Below are positions 56,319-64,000 of a stretch of DNA of 64,000 nt, piece by piece (the stretch's first letter is position 1; every line of letters begins with the position of its first letter). The translations under genes and the position numbers were made by a program. The DNA is from Rhodocyclales bacterium (GTDB taxonomy: Bacteria > Pseudomonadota > Gammaproteobacteria > Burkholderiales > Rhodocyclaceae). Location: assembly GCA_016235805.1 (NCBI GenBank), contig JACRIY010000067.1, positions 1-64,000 of the forward strand, given 5' to 3'. Below the pieces are notes generated by a model. That model worked only from the letters and a program-made list of their open reading frames with translations. It was not told where the DNA came from and did no database searches.

Positions 56319-56346
56319 GCCGTTCGGGCTGAGCCTGTCGAAGCCC
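56319..56346. repeat. Common REP-like palindromic sequence
   Basis: CGTTCGGGCTGAGCCTGTCG followed by AAGCCC holds a GGGCT/AGCCC-type dyad. This sequence is familiar as a dispersed REP in many proteobacterial genomes. It lies just after the NodI-like gene. Confidence 0.5.
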
Positions 56347-56409
56347 CTGATTTACCAGGCGGGCGTTTAGAAAAGCTCAACGCGAACTGGCTTGTTAAGT
56401 GACTCCCTA

Positions 56410-56515
56410 AAAAGTCGGCGCTGGCGACACGGCGACACGGCGACAAGACAATTTGGTTCAGCACAGCTATTGATTTCGCGCCGCATGAAACGCCGTCACG
56501 CCAGCGCCGACTCTT
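56410..56515. repeat. Inverted pair of dispersed repeat A (copies A4 and A5)
   Basis: Copy A4 (56410-56434) and copy A5 (56491-56515, opposite strand) face each other with 56 bases between, so the transcript could fold into a long hairpin. A short direct echo (ACACGGCGACACGGCGAC) follows A4. The pair lies between the NodI-like gene and the HigBA module. Confidence 0.65.
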
Positions 56516-56531
56516 GACCGGCACACGTCGT

Positions 56532-56550
56532 TGATACCAAATTGGTATCA
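56532..56550. promoter_or_regulatory. Palindromic operator at the higB start
   Basis: TGATACCAAATTGGTATCA is a perfect palindrome with 9-base arms and a one-base centre. It touches the higB ATG. HigA antitoxins bind such sites to repress their own operon. Confidence 0.75.
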
Positions 56551-56858
56551 TGTTACAGTCGCGCATGCGGATCGTTGCCCTGTCCACCTTGCGGACCTTC
56601 TGGGAAAGACACCCGGATGCCGAAACGCCTTTGCGGGCCTGGTATGCCCTGGCGAGCCGGTCGCAATGGAAGACGCCAGCCGACGTCAAGGCGGCGTATC
56701 GAAACGCCAGCTTCGTCGCCGATCGCCGGGTGGTGTTCAACATCAAGGGCAATGACTACCGGCTGGTGGTGGCGGTTCGCTACGATCGGGGGCTGATGTA
56801 TGTTCGTTTCGTCGGCAGCCATCGGCAATACGACAGAATCGACGTGGAAACAATCTAG
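56550..56858 (+). CDS. higB: HigB-type mRNA interferase toxin
   Basis: A 102-residue RelE-superfamily toxin of the HigB_toxin type (STLRTFWERHPDAETPLRAWYALAS ... VVFNIKGNDYRLVVAVRYD ... VRFVGSHRQYDRID). It cleaves mRNA at the ribosome when the antitoxin is lost. The ATG at 56550 overlaps the operator; a second ATG at 56565 (MRIVALS) matches the usual start and may be the true one. higA follows after 9 bases. Confidence 0.9.
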   Translation: MLQSRMRIVALSTLRTFWERHPDAETPLRAWYALASRSQWKTPADVKAAYRNASFVADRRVVFNIKGNDYRLVVAVRYDRGLMYVRFVGSHRQYDRIDVETI

Positions 56859-56867
56859 GAGGCCGCC

Positions 56868-57260
56868 ATGGAACTCAAGCCCATCCGCAACAAAAAGGAA
56901 TACCAGGCGGCGCTGGCCGAAGTCGAGCGCCTGTGGGACGCGCCAGCGAAGTCGGCCGAGGCTGACCGTCTCGACGTTCTGTCAATGCTGGTCGAGCGCT
57001 ACGAGCGGCAGCACTTCCCGATCGCCGATCCCGATCCCATCGAATTCCTCAATCATGTGATGGAAAGCCGCGCACTGACGCGAAAGGATCTGGAAGCCTT
57101 CATCGGGCCACGTGGCCGCGTCGCCGACATCCTGAACCGCACCCGACCGCTGACCCTGGAGATGATTCGGCGCCTTGCGGATGGCTTGCAGTTGCCGGCC
57201 GAAGTATTGATCCGGCCCTACCGCCTGCGCCGGGAAGCCGGAGAACTGGAAGCGGCGTGA
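56868..57260 (+). CDS. higA: HigA-type antitoxin
   Basis: A 130-residue antitoxin. The N-terminal half (KPIRNKKEYQAALAEVERLWD) binds and blocks the toxin. The C-terminal half is an XRE-type helix-turn-helix (LTRKDLEAFIGPRGRVADILNRTRPLTLEMIRRLADGL). An AGGAGG-like site precedes the ATG. The module stands in the middle of a two-gene ABC exporter locus. Confidence 0.9.
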   Translation: MELKPIRNKKEYQAALAEVERLWDAPAKSAEADRLDVLSMLVERYERQHFPIADPDPIEFLNHVMESRALTRKDLEAFIGPRGRVADILNRTRPLTLEMIRRLADGLQLPAEVLIRPYRLRREAGELEAA

Positions 57261-57300
57261 CTTCGGACCCGGCATCCGCCTTCCCGCTTCGGCCCCTTTC

Positions 57301-58083
57301 ATGAGCGCACAACTCCTTCTGCCGCGGCTCTCCCTGCGCGCCTTTGCCGTCTGGCGGCGCAATTTCCTGGTCTGGAAGAAGCTGGCGATCCCTTCGCTGC
57401 TGGGCAACCTGGCCGACCCGATGATCTACCTGTTCGGACTCGGCTACGGCCTGGGCGGACTCCTGCCGCAGGTCGGCGGCGTGTCCTACATCGCCTTCCT
57501 GGCGGCGGGAACGGTGTGCGCCTCGACCATGAACGCCGCCTCCTTCGAGGCGCTTTACTCGGCCTTCTCGCGCATGCACGTGCAGCGCACCTGGGAAGCG
57601 ATCATGAATGCGCCGGTGACGCTGGAGGACGTGATGGCCGGCGAATTGCTGTGGGCGGCGGCCAAGGCCACGCTGTCGGGCATCGCGATCCTGATCGTGA
57701 TCTGGGCGCTGGGCCTGATCGGATCGCCGCTCGCCTTGTGGGCGGTGCCGGTGATTTTCCTCACCGGACTGGCCTTCGCCGCGCTGGGCCTGATCGTCAC
57801 CGCGCTGGCGCCTTCCTACGACTTCTTCATGTACTACTTCACGCTGTTCATCACGCCCATGGTGCTGCTGTGCGGCGTGTTTTTCCCGCCCGACCAGCTG
57901 CCGCCGGCAGTGCAGGCGGTGGCGGCCTGGCTGCCGCTGACCCATGCCGTGGCGCTGGTGCGGCCGCTGCTGTTCGGCGAAATCCCGGCCGGCATCGTCG
58001 GCCACATCGCTGCGCTGCTGGCGGTCGCCGTGATCGCCTTCGGCATCGCCTCGGCGCTGATCCGGCGCCGCCTGCTGAAGTAA
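57301..58083 (+). CDS. ABC-2 type exporter permease (NodJ-like)
   Basis: A 260-residue ABC-2 membrane protein with six hydrophobic segments. The NodJ family stretch NLADPMIYLFGLGYGLGGLLPQV is near the start and FFPPDQLPPAVQAVAAWLPLTHAV near the end. It is the partner of the NodI-like ATPase at 55386. It lies 40 bases after higA and 9 bases before thiS, so it may now be read from the higBA transcript. Confidence 0.87.
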   Translation: MSAQLLLPRLSLRAFAVWRRNFLVWKKLAIPSLLGNLADPMIYLFGLGYGLGGLLPQVGGVSYIAFLAAGTVCASTMNAASFEALYSAFSRMHVQRTWEAIMNAPVTLEDVMAGELLWAAAKATLSGIAILIVIWALGLIGSPLALWAVPVIFLTGLAFAALGLIVTALAPSYDFFMYYFTLFITPMVLLCGVFFPPDQLPPAVQAVAAWLPLTHAVALVRPLLFGEIPAGIVGHIAALLAVAVIAFGIASALIRRRLLK

Positions 58084-58092
58084 AATTCGCGA

Positions 58093-58293
58093 ATGGAACT
58101 CATCATCAACGGCGAAGCGCAACCACTGCCGGCACCGGTTTCCGTCGCCGCGCTGCTGGAGGCGCGCGGCCTGGCCGGCAAGCGTGTCGCCGTCGAACGC
58201 AACGGCGAGATCGTGGCCAAGAGCCGCCATGCCGACACCCTGCTCGCCGACGGCGACCAGATCGAAATCGTCGTCGCCGTCGGCGGCGGCTGA
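58093..58293 (+). CDS. thiS: ThiS sulfur carrier
   Basis: A 66-residue ubiquitin-like protein ending in Gly-Gly (VVAVGGG), the site of thiocarboxylate formation. It donates sulfur to the thiazole ring in thiamine synthesis. It is directly followed by thiG, its partner. Confidence 0.92.
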   Translation: MELIINGEAQPLPAPVSVAALLEARGLAGKRVAVERNGEIVAKSRHADTLLADGDQIEIVVAVGGG

Positions 58294-58314
58294 ATTTTTC
58301 CGGAACCCGAACCC

Positions 58315-59112
58315 ATGAGCAACGATACCCTCGTCATCGCCGGCAAGACCTATGGCTCGCGCCTGCTGGTCGGCACCGGCAAGTACCAGGATTTCGCCCA
58401 GACCCGCGCCGCGATCGACGCCTCCGGTGCCGAGATCATCACGGTCGCTATCCGCCGCACCAACATCGGCCAGGAGCCCGGCCAGCCCTCGCTGCTGGAA
58501 GTCTTGCCGCCGTCGCAATTCACCATCCTGCCCAATACCGCCGGCTGCTACACGGCCGACGACGCGGTGCGCACGTTGCGCCTCGGCCGCGAGCTGCTCG
58601 ACGGCCACGCGCTGTGCAAGCTCGAAGTGCTCGGCGATCCGCAGACGCTGTTCCCCAACATGCCGGAAACCCTGAAGGCGGCCGCGACCCTGGTCAAGGA
58701 CGGCTTCCATGTCATGGTGTATTGCTCCGACGACCCGATCCAGGCGCGCATGCTGGAAGACATCGGCGTCGTCGCCGTAATGCCGCTGGCCTCGCTGATC
58801 GGCTCCGGCATGGGCATCCTGAATCCTTGGAACCTCAAGCTCATCATCGAGCAGTCGAAGGTGCCGGTGCTGGTCGATGCCGGCGTCGGTACCGCGTCCG
58901 ACGCGGCCATCGCCATGGAGCTGGGTTGCGATGGCGTGCTGATGAATACCGCGATCGCCGCGGCGAAGGATCCGGTGCTGATGGCCGGCGCCATGAGGAA
59001 GGCGGTCGAAGCCGGCCGCGAAGCGTTCCGCGCCGGACGCATGCCGAAGAAGTTCTATGCCGCGACGCCCAGTTCCCCGGTCGGCGGAATGATCGGCCAG
59101 GCAGGCGCGTGA
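58315..59112 (+). CDS. thiG: Thiazole synthase ThiG
   Basis: A 265-residue TIM-barrel enzyme. It has [15 protein letters not shown] at the N-terminus, the Schiff-base Lys in LCKLEVLGD, and the phosphate loops ([32 protein letters not shown]). It forms the thiazole phosphate of thiamine from DXP, dehydroglycine and ThiS thiocarboxylate. Its stop overlaps the next gene's GTG. Confidence 0.95.
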   Translation: MSNDTLVIAGKTYGSRLLVGTGKYQDFAQTRAAIDASGAEIITVAIRRTNIGQEPGQPSLLEVLPPSQFTILPNTAGCYTADDAVRTLRLGRELLDGHALCKLEVLGDPQTLFPNMPETLKAAATLVKDGFHVMVYCSDDPIQARMLEDIGVVAVMPLASLIGSGMGILNPWNLKLIIEQSKVPVLVDAGVGTASDAAIAMELGCDGVLMNTAIAAAKDPVLMAGAMRKAVEAGREAFRAGRMPKKFYAATPSSPVGGMIGQAGA

Positions 59113-59675
59113 AACATTTCGTCGTTTGCGTACTCTGCATCGCCCTGCTGGCTCAGGCGCGGGCGACGGATGCCGCGCCGGAGCCGACGCCGGCAAGTAC
59201 ACCAGCAACCATCGAACTGACGCCGCGACACCAGGGCTATGCCTTCGAACAACCACGGGTGCTGTTGCGCCAGCGCCTGTTCGGATTGGCCCACGGGCTG
59301 TCCATGCTCGCTGCGGCGTGTCTCGACCTGCCGCAGCATTCTGGCCCGATCCAGGATGCCTACGCGAACTGGCATGCAAAGCAGGCCCGCGCCATCGAGG
59401 TGCTGGTGCTCGACCTCGCCCGCTACTATTTCGCCGAGCGTGCCGACCAGGCCAACTGGCCCGATCTGGCGCGCGCGCTGGGCCTCAATGACAGCATCCT
59501 GCCGGCACTGGGCAGTGTCAGCCTGGAAGATGCCTGCGCCAGCCTGCCGCAGGCGATAGCAGGCCCGCGCTACGATTTCGCGCGACTGCTGGCGGAAGCT
59601 CCCGCGACCGACACCGCGGCGGCGATGGCGATCGCCGTGCCGCCGTCGCCGACTCCTGCAAAGCCTGCCGAATGA
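59109..59675 (+). CDS. Unknown exported protein
   Basis: A 188-residue protein with an N-terminal signal peptide ([17 protein letters not shown], cut near residue 20). The mature part is mostly helical and ends in a Pro/Ala-rich tail. The GTG start overlaps the thiG stop, and the stop overlaps the trmB start, so it is tightly coupled to both. I do not recognise a family. Confidence 0.7.
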   Translation: MKHFVVCVLCIALLAQARATDAAPEPTPASTPATIELTPRHQGYAFEQPRVLLRQRLFGLAHGLSMLAAACLDLPQHSGPIQDAYANWHAKQARAIEVLVLDLARYYFAERADQANWPDLARALGLNDSILPALGSVSLEDACASLPQAIAGPRYDFARLLAEAPATDTAAAMAIAVPPSPTPAKPAE

Positions 59676-60388
59676 GCGATATCGACGACACCGACGCGGA
59701 CGGCGCAACGCCAGGCCACGGCCACATCCGCAGTTACGTGCTGCGCCAGGGCCGTGTCTCCGACGCGCAGCGCCGTTTCCACGAGGAAGGCATGCCGCGC
59801 TGGGGCATTCCCTACCAGGCGACGGCGCTCGACTTCGATGCCGTATTCGGCCGCCGCACCCACCGCATCCTCGAAATCGGCTGCGGCATGGGGGAAACCA
59901 CGGCCACCATCGCCGAACGGCACCCGCAGAACGACTACCTCGGCATCGAGGTGCACACGCCCGGCGTCGGCAGCCTGCTGAAGGAAATTTCCACGCGCGG
60001 CATCGCCAACCTGCGCGTGATCCAGCATGACGCCGTCGAAGTGGTGCGCGACATGATCGCGCCCGGATCGCTGTCCGGCATCCACATCTTCTTTCCCGAT
60101 CCCTGGCCGAAGAAGCGCCAGCAGAAGCGCCGCCTGATCCAGCCCGAATTCGTCGCGCTGCTGGCCGACCGCCTCGCGCCCAGCGGCTACCTGCATTGCG
60201 CCACCGACTGGGAGGACTATGCCAACCAGATGCTGGAAGTCCTCAATGGCGAGCGGCGGCTGCTGAACATGGCCAACGGTTTCACGCCGCGGCCGCCCTA
60301 CCGGCCGCAGACCAAGTTTGAGAGCCGCGGCCTGAAGCTCGGCCACGGCGTCTGGGATCTCGTCTTCCGGCGCGCCTCGATGCGATGA
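59672..60388 (+). CDS. trmB: tRNA (guanine-N7)-methyltransferase
   Basis: A 238-residue TrmB. The SAM motif is [16 protein letters not shown], followed by the family motifs [14 protein letters not shown] and [19 protein letters not shown]. It methylates G46 in tRNA. It overlaps its neighbours on both sides by 4 bases. Confidence 0.95.
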   Translation: MSDIDDTDADGATPGHGHIRSYVLRQGRVSDAQRRFHEEGMPRWGIPYQATALDFDAVFGRRTHRILEIGCGMGETTATIAERHPQNDYLGIEVHTPGVGSLLKEISTRGIANLRVIQHDAVEVVRDMIAPGSLSGIHIFFPDPWPKKRQQKRRLIQPEFVALLADRLAPSGYLHCATDWEDYANQMLEVLNGERRLLNMANGFTPRPPYRPQTKFESRGLKLGHGVWDLVFRRASMR

Positions 60389-61521
60389 ACATCGACCCGC
60401 GCACCGTCATCCTGCTCGCCGGAGTCATGGGCGGCATGATGTCGGTGGTGCTGTTCGTCATGCGCCACAACTACCCGACGGTGATCGTCGGCCTCGGCGA
60501 GTGGGCATACGCTACGGGGCTGATCTTCGTGTCGACGCTGCTGCTCGGTGCGCGTGGCTCGATTCCCGACCTGGCCTCGGTGGTCGCCGGCAATCTGCTC
60601 CTGCTCATCGGCCTCGCGCTGTTCCACATCGGCAGCCAGCGCTTCCTCGCCCTGCGGCCCTGGACGCGAACCTGGGCGGGACTGATACTTTCCTCGCTGC
60701 CGGTGATGGTGTGGTTCACCATGGTCGACCCGCATTACGGGGTCCGCGTGCTGACGATGAGCCTGCTGATGCTCGTGCTCACCGCTGCCCACGCCTGGAC
60801 CATCGCCCGCCACGGCGTCCGCAGCCTGGCCAGCTACCTGTGCATCGCGGCCCTGCTGGTGCAGGCCATGGCGCAGGCGGTGCGCTTCGTCGCTGCTTTC
60901 GGCACCACGCCCGACAGTTCCTTGTTCATCCTGTCGCCGACGCAAACCTATTTCGTCACCACCTATGCCTTCTGCCTGCTGGTGCTGAGCATCGGCGTGG
61001 TGCTGATGGCGACTGACAAGCTGCGCGCCGAGTTCGAGCACATGGCGCGGCACGACTCGCTCACCGGCGCGCTGACGCGGCGCGCCTTTCTCGATGCCTG
61101 CGAACAGGAACTGGAGCGCGACCGGCGCAAGAATCGGGTCAGTTCGCTGCTGATCATGGACCTCGACCATTTCAAGGCCGTCAATGACAACTATGGACAC
61201 CAGGCCGGCGACCGCGTGCTGGTGGATTTCGTCGAACGGGTCGGCGGCCTGCTGCGGCGCCCGGATAAGCTGGGTCGCTTCGGCGGCGAAGAATTCGTCG
61301 CACTACTGCCGGAAACCATCCTCGACGAAGCGCTGGTGGTCGCCGAACGCATACGGGCCGGAGTCGAGCAGGCCCGCGCGCAACCGGGTTGCACGGTAAG
61401 CATCGGCGTCGCGACCAGCGTGCCCGGCGAAGGCACCATGGACACCATACTCGGGCGTGCCGACGAGGCCCTCTATCGCGCCAAGGGCGCCGGCCGCAAC
61501 TGCGTCCGCGCCGCGGTCTGA
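60385..61521 (+). CDS. Diguanylate cyclase (GGDEF) with membrane-helix sensor
   Basis: A 378-residue protein. About seven hydrophobic segments fill residues 5-215. The GGDEF domain follows, with substrate residues in [12 protein letters not shown] and the active motif GGEEF in [12 protein letters not shown]. It makes cyclic di-GMP in response to a membrane or extracellular signal. A RxxD inhibitory site upstream of GGEEF appears as RRPD (about residue 292). It overlaps trmB by 4 bases. Confidence 0.92.
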   Translation: MNIDPRTVILLAGVMGGMMSVVLFVMRHNYPTVIVGLGEWAYATGLIFVSTLLLGARGSIPDLASVVAGNLLLLIGLALFHIGSQRFLALRPWTRTWAGLILSSLPVMVWFTMVDPHYGVRVLTMSLLMLVLTAAHAWTIARHGVRSLASYLCIAALLVQAMAQAVRFVAAFGTTPDSSLFILSPTQTYFVTTYAFCLLVLSIGVVLMATDKLRAEFEHMARHDSLTGALTRRAFLDACEQELERDRRKNRVSSLLIMDLDHFKAVNDNYGHQAGDRVLVDFVERVGGLLRRPDKLGRFGGEEFVALLPETILDEALVVAERIRAGVEQARAQPGCTVSIGVATSVPGEGTMDTILGRADEALYRAKGAGRNCVRAAV

Positions 61522-61527
61522 ACAACC

Positions 61528-62688
61528 ATGGAATTCTTCGCGCATCCGCTCTGGCTGGCCGGCTTTCGCCCCTTCTTCGCACTGGCCTTCCTCGCCGGAA
61601 TGGGCCTCCCGATGCTATGGGTCCTGGTCTACTTTGGCATCCTGCCGGCGCCCGCGTTGCCGGTGGCACCGCAGCAGTGGCATGCACATGAAATGTTCTT
61701 CGGCTTCGGCTGGGCGGTGCTCGGCGGCTTCCTGCTGACCGCGACCAAGAACTGGGTAGGTATCCGCGGCTACCACGGCGCACCGCTGGTCGTCCTCGCC
61801 GCCGCCTGGCTGTTCGAACGCGCCGGGATGTGGCTGGGCGGCGCCTGGCCGGGCTGGCTGTTCCTGCTGTCCAGTGCGGGTTTCCTCGCCGCCATCGTCG
61901 CCATGCTGCTGTGGACCCTGGTGCGCCACCGCGAGGACGACAGCTACCGCGACAACTATTTCTTCCTGCTGATCCTGCCCACCTTCCTTTTCGCCAAGCA
62001 CCTGATGCTGGACGCCGGACAGTTGCAGGCCGGCATCGCCATGGCCACCGGCCTGTTCCGCGTCGCCTTCCTGGTGATGCTGGAGCGCACCCTGACCCAG
62101 TTCATGAAGAGCATTTACCAAGTGGACATCCTGCGCCATGCTGCACTGGACCGAGCCATCAAGCTGCTCGGCCTCATCATGGTCGGCGCCGGCTGGATGG
62201 CGCCGCCACTGGCCGCCGGCCTCTCGCTGGCGCTGGCGCTGCTGCTGGCCGGCCGCCTGGCGTTCTGGCATCCCCGCCTGGCCTTGCGTCGGATCGACCT
62301 CGGCATCATGTACGCTGGTTATGTCGCCATCGTGCTGCAACTGCTGGTCGAATTCCTCGCCGTGGCGGCGCCGCCAAACTGGGTCGGCGCCTTCTCCACG
62401 CATGTGTTCGGGCTCGGCGTGATGGGCCTGATCATTCCCGCGATGCTGATCCGCATCGCCAAGGGTCACACCGGGCGCAAGGTGGTATTCGAACCGCTCG
62501 ACAAGACCGTGCTGTGGATCATGATCGGCGCCTTCCTGCTGCGCGTCCTTGCGCCGCAATTGCTGCCGGCATCCTATGCGCTATGGCTGGCACTGGCCGC
62601 CGGCGGCTGGCTGGCCGGCTTCGGGATACTTGCCTGGCGCCTGATACCGTTCCTGTTGCAGCCCAGGGTGGACGGCAAGGAGCACTGA
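61528..62688 (+). CDS. NnrS family protein
   Basis: A 386-residue protein with 11-12 hydrophobic segments. It has the NnrS features FRPFFALAFLAGMGLP near the start, QQWHAHEMFFGFGWAVLGGFLLTATKNW and HVFGLGVMGLIIPAMLIRIAKGHTGR. NnrS is a haem- and copper-binding membrane protein that protects against nitric-oxide stress in denitrifiers. It starts 6 bases after the GGDEF gene. Confidence 0.92.
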   Translation: MEFFAHPLWLAGFRPFFALAFLAGMGLPMLWVLVYFGILPAPALPVAPQQWHAHEMFFGFGWAVLGGFLLTATKNWVGIRGYHGAPLVVLAAAWLFERAGMWLGGAWPGWLFLLSSAGFLAAIVAMLLWTLVRHREDDSYRDNYFFLLILPTFLFAKHLMLDAGQLQAGIAMATGLFRVAFLVMLERTLTQFMKSIYQVDILRHAALDRAIKLLGLIMVGAGWMAPPLAAGLSLALALLLAGRLAFWHPRLALRRIDLGIMYAGYVAIVLQLLVEFLAVAAPPNWVGAFSTHVFGLGVMGLIIPAMLIRIAKGHTGRKVVFEPLDKTVLWIMIGAFLLRVLAPQLLPASYALWLALAAGGWLAGFGILAWRLIPFLLQPRVDGKEH

Positions 62689-62812
62689 CTTTCATGATGC
62701 GGGAAACATCACCCCGCACCGTGAAAGTCAGTCCTGTCTCATGGCCCCCCACCCCCTGCCCCCGCCCCGGGGCGGGGGTCGAAGTTTGCTCGCTGCGCTC
62801 GATATTGCGGGC
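62689..62812 (+). repeat. Dispersed G/C-tract repeat, copy B2
   Basis: It shares CTTTCATGATGCG, the CCCCCCACCCCC tract, CCCCGCCCCGGGGCGGGG and TTTGCTCGCTGCGCTCGATAT with copy B1 at 40793-40985. Between convergent nnrS and mlaF-like genes it may also end transcription through its strong GC hairpin. Confidence 0.65.
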
Positions 62813-62834
62813 GACCCATTCGGCCGATAACCGC

Positions 62835-63644
62835 CTACTGCCCGAGCTCCAGATCGCTGCGGTAGGGTTCGCGCGGATAGTGGAAGGCCACCGGGCCGTC
62901 CGGTTCGGCGTGGATGAATTGATGAACCGAGGGATTCGACGAGTTCAGCAGTTCGTCGGGCGTCCCGGCCGAGACCACCTTGCCGTCGTGGATGAAGTAG
63001 GCATAGTCGACCACCTTCAGCGTTTCCGATACGTCGTAGGTAACCACGATGGAGGTCGCGCCCAGCGCGTCGTTGAGGCGGCGGATCAATTGCGCGATGA
63101 CGTTGAGCGAGATCGGGTCGAGTCCGGCGAAAGGCTCGTCGTACATGGTCAGGCCGGGGTCGAGGGCTATCGCCCGGGCCAGCGCGACGCGGCGCGCCAT
63201 GCCTCCCGACAATTCGTTCGGCATCAGCTCGCTGGACCCGCGCAGGCCGACCGCATGCAGTTTCATCAGCACCAGGTCGTGGATCAGGTCGTCGGGCAGG
63301 TCGGTCAGCTCGCGCATTGGAAAGGCGATGTTTTCATAGACGGAAATATCGCTGAACAAGCCGCCGGCCTGGAACATCATGCCCATGTCGCGACGCAATT
63401 CGTAGAGACCACCTTCATCGAGCTCATGCACGACGCGGCCATCGACGCGCACCCGGCCGCGGTCGGGCCGCAACTGGCCGCCGATCAGCTTGAGGATGGT
63501 GCTCTTGCCGGCGCCGCTGACGCCGAGGATGCCGACCACCTTGCCGCGCGGCACGGCGAGCTGGATCCCCTGCAGCACCTTGTTGCTGCCGTAGGCGAAG
63601 TGCAGGTCTTCGATCTCGATCAGGTTTCCGCTGGTGCCCTTCAC
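62835..63644 (-). CDS. MlaF-like ABC transporter ATPase (lipid trafficking)
   Basis: A 269-residue ATPase with Walker A GVSGAGKST, signature NELSGGMARRVALARAI and Walker B LTMYDEPFAGLDPIS. The GMARR and EPFAGLDPI motifs mark the MlaF/Ttg2A group, which powers phospholipid transport between membranes with MlaD/MlaE. No mla partners follow on the left, as the next gene leftward is on the other strand. I use the GTG at 63644, which gives the family's usual length. Confidence 0.82.
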   Translation of the reverse strand: MKGTSGNLIEIEDLHFAYGSNKVLQGIQLAVPRGKVVGILGVSGAGKSTILKLIGGQLRPDRGRVRVDGRVVHELDEGGLYELRRDMGMMFQAGGLFSDISVYENIAFPMRELTDLPDDLIHDLVLMKLHAVGLRGSSELMPNELSGGMARRVALARAIALDPGLTMYDEPFAGLDPISLNVIAQLIRRLNDALGATSIVVTYDVSETLKVVDYAYFIHDGKVVSAGTPDELLNSSNPSVHQFIHAEPDGPVAFHYPREPYRSDLELGQ

Positions 63645-63702
63645 GCCGCTGCGTCCTTGTCCGTGGTTTGCCGGGCCGTATGGTGACACATAACGCGCAT
63701 TG

Positions 63703-64000
63703 TCAGGCCGGGCCGTCGGCGAGGAACATGCCCAGCAGCCGGTTGAGGAAGCGCCGTCCCTGCGGCGTCGGCCGCATCCAGCCGTCGACCACTTCGAGCA
63801 GCCCAGCGCGCCGTGCCGCCAGCGCCGACTTTTCGATGGCGGCCAACGGCAGGCCGGTGCGTTCGGTGAATAGCGCCAGCGGAAATCCGGCATTGAGGCG
63901 CAAGGCATTCATCATGAACTCGCCGGGCAGGTCGGCGCGATCGACGTCCTGCCGCGTGGCGATGAACTCGCCGCGCGCCGCAGCGTCCAGGTAGGCGCGC
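63703..64000 (-). CDS. hemW: HemW/coproporphyrinogen-III-oxidase-like protein, C-terminal part
   Basis: About 98 codons of the 3' end are in the window; the start is beyond the right edge. The translation (LPGEFMMNALRLNAGFPLAL then FTERTG) matches the C-terminal HemN_C domain of HemW, a radical-SAM-related haem chaperone. The final part is a winged-helix-like tail (DGWMRPTPQGRRFLNRLLGMFL). The codons for IEKSALAARR are formed by a copy of the dispersed A repeat. Confidence 0.85.
   Translation of the reverse strand, partial: RAYLDAAARGEFIATRQDVDRADLPGEFMMNALRLNAGFPLALFTERTGLPLAAIEKSALAARRAGLLEVVDGWMRPTPQGRRFLNRLLGMFLADGPA
63809..63834 (-). repeat. Dispersed repeat A6, inside hemW
   Basis: The - strand reads CGAAAAGTCGGCGCTGGCGG, nearly identical to the intergenic copies, but here it is in frame inside a conserved gene end. 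Confidence 0.6.

Overview
The window is a stretch of a high-GC betaproteobacterial chromosome (from about 15.2 kb rightwards) with a lower-GC mobile island on its left (1 to about 15.2 kb). Gene content (ubiB, argS, thiSG, trmB, mlaF-like, hemW, NnrS, dsbA, REC-TPR and GGDEF proteins), plus a thiocyanate hydrolase/cyanase locus beside SQR-like, TusA and DsrE proteins, suggests a sulfur-oxidising, possibly denitrifying betaproteobacterium (Rhodocyclales/Thiobacillus-like). No rRNA or tRNA gene and no CRISPR array was seen; the exact taxon cannot be fixed from sequence alone.

Region 1 (1-15233) is the right part of a Tn7-family transposon of the Tn6022 type. Its core, read leftwards from the junction, is tnsA-tnsB-tnsC-tniQ-tnsF. 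TnsF is a zinc-ribbon protein with a degenerate tyrosine-recombinase domain, the selector known to direct such elements into comM. The element does sit in comM: only the 3' half of that gene survives at the right (15234-15898). The left end and the 5' half of comM lie outside the window. The cargo is immune-system-like. One block is a complete Thoeris locus on the + strand (thsB1, thsA with SIR2+SLOG, thsB2; 5862-8553). Divergent from it on the - strand is a run of an unknown protein, a SEC-C protein, a TIR protein, a four-helix membrane protein and a caspase-like protease (5602-1549). That run looks like a second TIR-signalling system with a protease and membrane effectors. A TyrA-like prephenate dehydrogenase follows at the left edge.

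Region 2 (15.9-23.8 kb) is ordinary chromosome: a hybrid histidine kinase, an MBL-fold hydrolase, an EF-hand-like membrane protein and a Pat-type acetyltransferase/acyl-CoA-synthetase fusion.

Region 3 (23.8-37.8 kb) is a thiocyanate/cyanate locus. It holds scnB-scnA-scnC, a P15K-like accessory gene, an NrtA/SsuBC-like ABC transporter, a small IS3-OrfA-like coiled coil, DsrE, TusA, an SQR-like flavoprotein, a DUF1641 protein and an unknown protein. A divergent LysR regulator, then cbiM-like, cynS and a methyltransferase, complete it. Three copies of one operator-like motif with invariant spacing (CTAT-N15-ATAG-N7-CTAT) lie before scnB, at the lysR start and before cbiM, so the pieces look like one regulon: take up SCN-, hydrolyse it with a cobalt enzyme, remove cyanate and oxidise the released sulfur.

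Region 4 (37.8-64 kb) is housekeeping: MFS exporter, LysR/flavodoxin pair, pirin, BtuF-like protein, SDR, DsbA, SPOR protein, ArgS, UbiB, SSS symporter, a J-domain/trypsin fusion, VanZ, MazG-like, 2Fe-2S ferredoxin, hydrolase and REC-TPR protein. A NodIJ-type exporter is split by a HigBA module; then come thiSG, trmB, a GGDEF protein, NnrS, MlaF-like and partial hemW. Two families of dispersed repeats are scattered through this chromosomal part.
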